DNA of 64,000 bases from NCBI GenBank assembly GCA_958496175.1, contig OY292274.1, positions 5,146,001-5,210,000 of the forward strand, read 5' to 3'. Shown one piece after another: positions 58,466 through 64,000 of the stretch. Both the position numbers and the translations under genes were made by a program. The notes below the pieces were generated by a model, which was not told the origin of the DNA, did not search any database, and saw only the letters and a list, made by a program, of their open reading frames with translations. Origin of the DNA: Sisyra terminalis (taxonomy: Eukaryota > Arthropoda > Insecta > Neuroptera > Sisyridae). Within the stretch, counting starts at the first letter, position 1, and the number at the start of each line of letters is the position of its first letter.

Positions 58466-59313
58466 AAAGTTGAAGGAAAAATTAAATTATTGTTTTTTTC
58501 TAAGTTATAAAAATACTATTATTATATAATCCATAATCTGATTTTTCTTTTCTTCAAATTTGTGGAATAGTGTAAATAAATAGTTTTCAATAGTAAAATC
58601 ACATAGTTGTAAATTTTTAATTATTTTAAGACAGGAAATCTGAGTTTTTGTGTAATAAATAGCTGTTAACCGAGAATAGGTTTAGATATATTGTGAAATG
58701 TTGATATTTCAAGCGATAAGATTGACGAAATGATGATTTTCGATCATGTAAAATATCAATTTGTCCCATTGAACGAAAAAAAAAATTGGTTCAACAACGA
58801 AAAAAAGAATAATTTAATTTTTCCTTGAACTTTAAATGTGAATAACTTTTAAAAGAGTGATTTTATGTAAAAAAGTTAAGACCTTTTTTGTCGAGCATTA
58901 AATTCCTTTGAAGAATCTATACTGTTCATTTCAATATGTTTGTCAATTTATTTGTTCGTTAGTAACAAAATTTCAAAATAAAAAAGATAAATCTAAAAAT
59001 TATATCAATGTTTAAAGCTTGATTATTCGGAAACGGCGGGTCTGGCAAAAATTTTTAAATTTACAATTTTTGTAGAGAATTTAATTTTCTATAAATATAT
59101 GTGCAAATGAATTTTTTTACCTTGATAGTTTGATAGCATTGACACAAAAATGAAAGCACAAATAAAAAATTGAAATTAAATATGAAAGACTTCTTAATAT
59201 TAATGTTAGGGGCTCAAAACCTTCCCGATATTTTTTTGTCAGCTTGAACAAAATTTTCGATATACTTTTCAAAAAAAAAAATAGACGATTTTTTTGGCAT
59301 AGTCTAATATATA
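58466..59313. other. Outer flank of the right arm; unassigned
   Basis: A+T-rich, with no recognised gene. A 76-codon minus-strand frame at 59117-59347 crosses into the hAT end and is chance. Confidence 0.45.
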
Positions 59314-61222
59314 CAGTGGCGTGCATTCCATATAGACAAAAAGACACTGCCTACGCTACATAATTCAGATAAATATTTATAATATTGTTCTGATATCTAA
59401 TTTTATTTTATTTACGAGTACTATCAAATATTAATAAACAAAAAATCTTAACGGATATCATCTATACAATATACAAATTATACTAGCTCGTTCGTTCGTT
59501 CGTTCAATTTCAATTAAGCGCCTGGTAATATTTGCATTGCGATACACTAGCACTACTGAGTCCAGCAGCGGGAAAGACACAAACTATTCGTGCCTAAATA
59601 TTTATATATGTGCTGTCATAGCTATATATGTGTCAGTGTGTGCGTTCGTATAAAAACAATACTAATATACAATTCTACACATACAACCTCATAAAAAGAC
59701 ACTGTCTTTTTCCACACGACAAATTACGATAATTACCGAAGTAGCATCGTTTCTTATTTATTATCGCTGCAATTACAAGTTTGAATTTGATTGATCTCAA
59801 TAATCGATTTAATAATCAGTAATCTACGTACTTACATTTTTTTTTTTTTTTTTGATTCTAATAAAGTTTTATAATTTTTTATTATCTATTATCTGTATTA
59901 TTTAATCCTGATGATTATATTGTATTTCTTAAATAAAGTTTACAAAATGAGTCTATCTATGGATATTTGTGATTGAAAATATCAAAATCATTATTACAGA
60001 TATAACAGATTAATGGGACAAGTTTCAATTTGTTTCAATCAACTATCAATTCATTCGAAAAAAAAACCAATGCATTTTAGCATTGTATCAAATTTCAAAA
60101 TTATTAAATCAGTTTCGATAATAATTTAAATTTAACGATCGAAGTAATATACTTTTGATACGATAAATATTATATGATTTTTATCTATTCTATGATACAT
60201 CAAACTGTAATCATTTTTCTTATTTTCAGTTTTGTTAAAGCAAAATTTTCTATCAAATAGACCCTATACCGATTAGCCAACAAAATTTTAGTCATTGATA
60301 TAGTAAAATGTTAAGAAAATAAGTTTTAAAGCAACATACAATAACAAAAATGAGGGAAAATTTAGGAAACGGTTGGTTAAAACTAAAACTAAAAAAAAAG
60401 TTAAAAAAAAATATTTTCCGAATTTCAAAAAAACACTTAATATTCTACTTCTATATATATATTTCCAAAAATTTTTGGTGTGAAAAGTTGATTTTCACAA
60501 ACGATGAAAGTTCATGTGTGAAAAGCCTGTTTAATATTGTATTGATTTTTACTAGTTTCGAAAAATTGGCTGGATCAGAAAGTGTGGAAAATATTTTCCG
60601 AATTTCAAAAAACACTTAATGTTCTACTTCGTATATATATTTTTTCAAAAATTTTTTGTGTGAAAGGTTGATTTTCACAAACGATGAAAAAATTTGAGAG
60701 AAAATCCTGTTTAGTTATGTTTCAATTTATGTTATTTTGTAAAATTTTGGGAAAATATAATTTGAGGAAAAAAATTAAAATCATAATTGCCTTTTTTTTC
60801 GAAGGGGGGGAGGTTCTGCTTAGTTTTCCTTAACTTTTTTTTTAGTTTTACATTTAACCAACCGTTTTCTTAATTTTCCTGCATTTTTGTTATTGTTTGT
60901 TGCTTTGAACCATATTTACTTAACATTTTATTATATCAATTACGAATTAATTAATTTTTCTTAATTATATTATTACCGCTAATCTATTTTGTCACAAACA
61001 AAGCGGTTTCTTTCTCATACGTCTACGAACGATTTCCCATCGATTGTCAAAAACTAAATCGGAAAACTCACACTTTAAAGTTTTGTTGGCTAATCGGTAT
61101 AGGGTTCATTATTTACTCATCATGACAACGAACTAAAACCAACATGCAGCATTTTTGGTTATATTAAAGTAGCTTTTAAAAATTTTTGCCTACCCTGCCT
61201 AAAATCTCTGTACACGCCACTG
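59314..61222. mobile_element. Non-autonomous hAT element, 1,909 bp, 8-bp target duplication AATATATA
   Basis: The left end is CAGTGGCGTGCATTCC and the right end, inverted, CAGTGGCGTGTACAGAG. The flanks 59306-59313 and 61223-61230 are both AATATATA. Inside, 60253-60397 recurs inverted within 60827-61110, and a ~120-base block is tandemly repeated (about 60408 and 60586, with TTTTCCGAATTTCAAAAA). A (GTTC)n run lies at 59487-59506. No transposase. The right end matches the fragment at 42162-42370. Confidence 0.88.
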
Positions 61223-62105
61223 AATATATACATATATTTGTTGTATGAAAAACATTTTATAACCTTGGAAAAACTAAGTACAATATTTATAAGATTTAAT
61301 GCCACATTAACGTATCATAATTTAAAACTGTTACCTTAAATTTGTTTTATTTTCTAAAAAAAAGAAAAAAATGTTTACTAAAAAAATCATTATAAAAAAG
61401 GAGGTATTTAGTTAAATTACTTCATCAATTTTTATTATCCCAAGCTAATCGAGAAACATTGAAATTGGATTATAAAAGGCGTGAAACTATTTTAATTGCT
61501 TGAAATTGGAAATAGAAAATGTATTTTTAATTTCCTCTTTGAATACCATAAAGAAACTTAAGCAACCGAAATTAGTAATTAGCTAAAAAACAAATATGAA
61601 ATAGGACTAGAAAATATATTACATTGTTTTCATATTATTTTAACTTTTCTTTAATACTGCTCGAAAAGTTGAATGTTTTTTTTTATGAATTCAATGAATA
61701 AAGGAATTCTTTCGAAAATTTCACATTTCTAAAAAATTAACACATGTAAATTATTTTAATTTCTATAGATTACAATTCTCTTTTTGCTAACCAAAATGAT
61801 TTTTTCCGCAATTAATATCAGTAATTCGACTTAAACTAATCGAATTCGCCTCGGTCTAGTAAAAATAATTTTATTAATCCGGAAAAGTTGGATAAATATT
61901 CGTCCAACATTCAAATTAAATTAAAGTAGATGCATGAATACGATTTATTTCTCGAGTTACATTTAATCTTAGTCATTATAGAGATTTTTGGTGAAAGTTA
62001 TGCAGGATTATTTGGACTTTATTCGACGATATGTGCAAAAAGGTGATAAAAAGTCATAACAGAAAGCGAGCGTGATTTTTTTTCTTGGTTATTTTGTTAC
62101 GCCTG
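61223..62105. other. 3' flank of the minus-strand terminal exon; unassigned
   Basis: No gene recognised; presumably includes the 3' UTR of the gene ending at 62106. Confidence 0.4.
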
Positions 62106-62274
62106 TTACTTTTGTCCAAGTGAATGTTGCAGGAAATTGACGGTGAATTCGATTAGATCAATTGACGTTACCAATTCGAATGGATTTGGATCGTATTCGA
62201 GTGGCCGAAGGGCATTATTTTCACTTAATTTGCCATCGGGTGTGGCAAAGATTAAACCATACAATTTCCCTTTA
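62106..62274 (-). CDS. Terminal exon of an unidentified gene
   Basis: After the acceptor CCATCAG, the minus strand is open for 55 codons to TAA at 62106-62108: KGKLYGLIFATPDGKL, then ALRPLEYDPNPFELVTSIDL, then IEFTVNFLQHSLGQK at the C-terminus. Base composition and codon use are clearly richer in G+C than the surroundings, typical of a real exon here. I do not recognise the family. Upstream exons should lie at higher coordinates, probably outside the window. No signal or membrane segment is visible in this exon. Confidence 0.55.
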
Positions 62275-63039
62275 CTGATGGAAAAATGACATGGAAAATA
62301 TATCTAGAGAATAATTTCCCTTTAAATTTGTGTAGTATAAAGGATGCTGAAGTGAGAAATGGTCGAACCAAAAAAATAACAGACATTTATTTGAATGTGT
62401 TCCAATTATTTAAACGCGTTCACTTTCTCTTGTAAAAAATTAATTAATCTTCTCAAAATTCATTTAATCCAGCGGTATTTCTGCTATTTATAAGTGGCAT
62501 GTTTAACTCATATTTTATGATAATCTGAAAACAACAATTTATTATATTCGATAGATATTTTTTAAATATAGTAATTTCATTGCTCTTATTTTATCATTTG
62601 CAATCATGCCCTTCAGTATTTCAAGAATATGAAACATGATTATTTTGATATTTCCACTTTGGAAGGATTCCTAACTGGGGAAAGTGGCGTTAGCTGAAAT
62701 GAAATTGAAAGAGAATTTCATCTTCTATTCTTATTATATAAAAATGAGCTGAGACATGTGGGTCTCACAAAAACATTAAAGCGTCTGGATCTCCTTGGCT
62801 CATTTTGGTGGTGAAATATTTGTAAATGGTAAGGAAAGGTTTAAAAGATAAGAAAACAGGAAAAATTTGTAAAGAAAATAGTAAAAACAATATGAAAAAA
62901 TTCCAATATAAACTGTTAATACCTGTCAAATAGACCAAACAAGCAGAAGAGACCCTGACACCAATAAATATTTGACAACAAATAAATATGTCATTTCTTG
63001 GCTCTGTGATTTTGCAAAAGTACTGCCATTTACTTATCT
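62275..63039. other. Probable intron or flank; unassigned
   Basis: A+T-rich. A segment at about 62740-62815 (TATATAAAAATGAGCTGAG) resembles a Helitron-type 5' tip but has no matching 3' end. Confidence 0.3.
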
Positions 63040-63600
63040 ATTATTATAAAGAGGAAAGATTTGATTGTTTGTTTGCTTTGAATAGTCACCGAAACTACTT
63101 GACCGATTTGAAAAATTCTTTCACTGTTGGGGAGCTACACTATTTCCGGAGAACATAGGCTATATTAAATTTTCAAAAAAGCTAAGGATCCATACTAAAA
63201 CTCCAATAATGTAACCTAAGGTCTGAAAAATATTACCAAAAAACATTATTTTATCGCATGCGCTGCGAAAACTATTGGTTATAGAACAAAATAATGTGCT
63301 ACGATTTTGCAACACATATCATTATCTACAAAAAATAGAGCGACAGCATATGTCTAACTATTATAGATATGTCACAATAAGTCTTTTTTCATTTTAAAAA
63401 ATATATAAATGCCACCACTATAAAAGCTCTTTTATTTATACTTTGAGATTAATCCTTATCAAAATAAATGACTTCATATTTAAGTTTGCTTCAATACCAT
63501 AATATAACTTTTTGAGTTATTCAATTTGAACATTCCATTCCAAAAATATCACCAGCTTAAAAATGTAAGTTATTTGAAAAATGTCGCATGGTCACCGCTC
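63040..63600 (+). mobile_element. Possible Helitron-type or SINE-type repeat
   Basis: TCTATTATTATAAAGAGGAA with GATTGTTTGTTTGC and then AACTACTTGACCGATTTG is a combination I associate with common arthropod Helitron 5' ends. No end features could be confirmed. Confidence 0.35.
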
Positions 63601-63621
63601 GGTTAGAAGACGGCACTATAG

Positions 63622-64000
63622 TAAAGAACGGAACATCCGAATTTAATGAAACTTGATATTAAGATACAACACCATTACCCACACACGTTAGACTACTTAT
63701 CATTCCTTAAAAATAATAAGAGAAGGTATCCCTTACGTAAAAACTGAGGGATGAAAAAAAATATTTTACTTTAGACAGGCGAATTATATATCATTGGAAA
63801 AGTATTTCAAAATTAGAGAATGATCTGTAATAATATTTTAAGTTTAAATAATAATAATCACAGTAATTTAATTTAAAATACAAAAACGTGCCTTTTTGAA
63901 ATATAAATGTTTTTAAACATAATCAACACTTAAAGTATTATACGTTCATAGCGCATTACGTATCTGACATTCTTATGCTCACAATAAAAGAGACGTGGGT
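63622..64000 (+). mobile_element. Helitron H4-family fragment, cut by the window end
   Basis: Collinear with 24950-25312 (GAACGGAACATCCGAATTTA, then TTAAGATACAACACC, then TTTAGACAGGCGA), running off the window within the tRNA-like module. Confidence 0.7.
63949..64000 (+). other. tRNA-like module, incomplete at window end
   Basis: ATAGCGCATTACG, then TATCTGACATTCTTATG, then GACGTGGGT; the B box is cut by the edge. The fourth copy of the module described at 25257-25335. Confidence 0.5.

Noticed and set aside
1..64000. CRISPR arrays, bacterial operons or insertion sequences
   Set aside because: No regularly spaced direct repeats of the CRISPR kind. All coding models use spliceosomal introns or belong to eukaryotic transposons.

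Overview
This is an A+T-rich eukaryotic (arthropod, most likely insect) chromosomal window. Four things point there: split genes with GT-AG introns, a ZAD plus C2H2 zinc-finger gene (ZAD is an arthropod domain), GILT-type thiol reductases with insect-like signal peptides, and a load of Helitrons, Penelope-like, jockey-like, hAT, MULE-like and pogo-like elements. Species cannot be fixed from sequence alone.

Layout. 1-935: 3' end of a Penelope-like element with a GIY-YIG domain and a hammerhead-like motif. 1479-5619: jockey-like LINE split by a Helitron (1622-3784). 5907-6860: LINE scraps. 7050-10223: Helitron with a second Helitron (7054-7934) nested in its 5' tip. 11017-19106: hairpins, two long-TIR elements, a decayed repeat-family gene with a pogo-like MITE, and a decayed Penelope copy. 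19456-23953 (-): five-exon ZAD/C2H2 gene whose large intron is a nest of transposons. 24794-27501: a further Helitron. 28257-30221: ~2 kb foldback. 30359-32682: hAT element with a broken transposase and a perfect 8-bp target duplication. 33524-36635 (-): PP2A B56-type regulatory subunit, divergent, first exon not found. 37381-42370: Helitron pieces, a TIR element, and Helitron helicase debris.

42581-58465 is the most striking part. Two 5,285-bp arms (42581-47865 and 53181-58465), identical wherever compared, lie in inverted orientation around a 5,315-bp spacer. Each arm carries a complete five-exon GILT gene with its own promoter, and the two genes point toward each other. The spacer holds a third, older GILT copy broken by an 11-bp exon deletion and a LINE insertion in its last exon. 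59314-61222 is a non-autonomous hAT with an 8-bp target duplication. 62106-62274 (-) looks like the terminal exon of an unidentified gene. The window ends inside another copy of the main Helitron family.

The few host genes (GILT trio, ZAD-ZNF, B56, terminal exon) do not form one pathway. The main themes are recent gene duplication by inversion, repeated nested transposition, and transposon-filled introns. At least four members of the main Helitron family carry a tRNA-Arg-like module with A and B boxes, which suggests Pol III-driven or SINE-derived parts inside a rolling-circle element.
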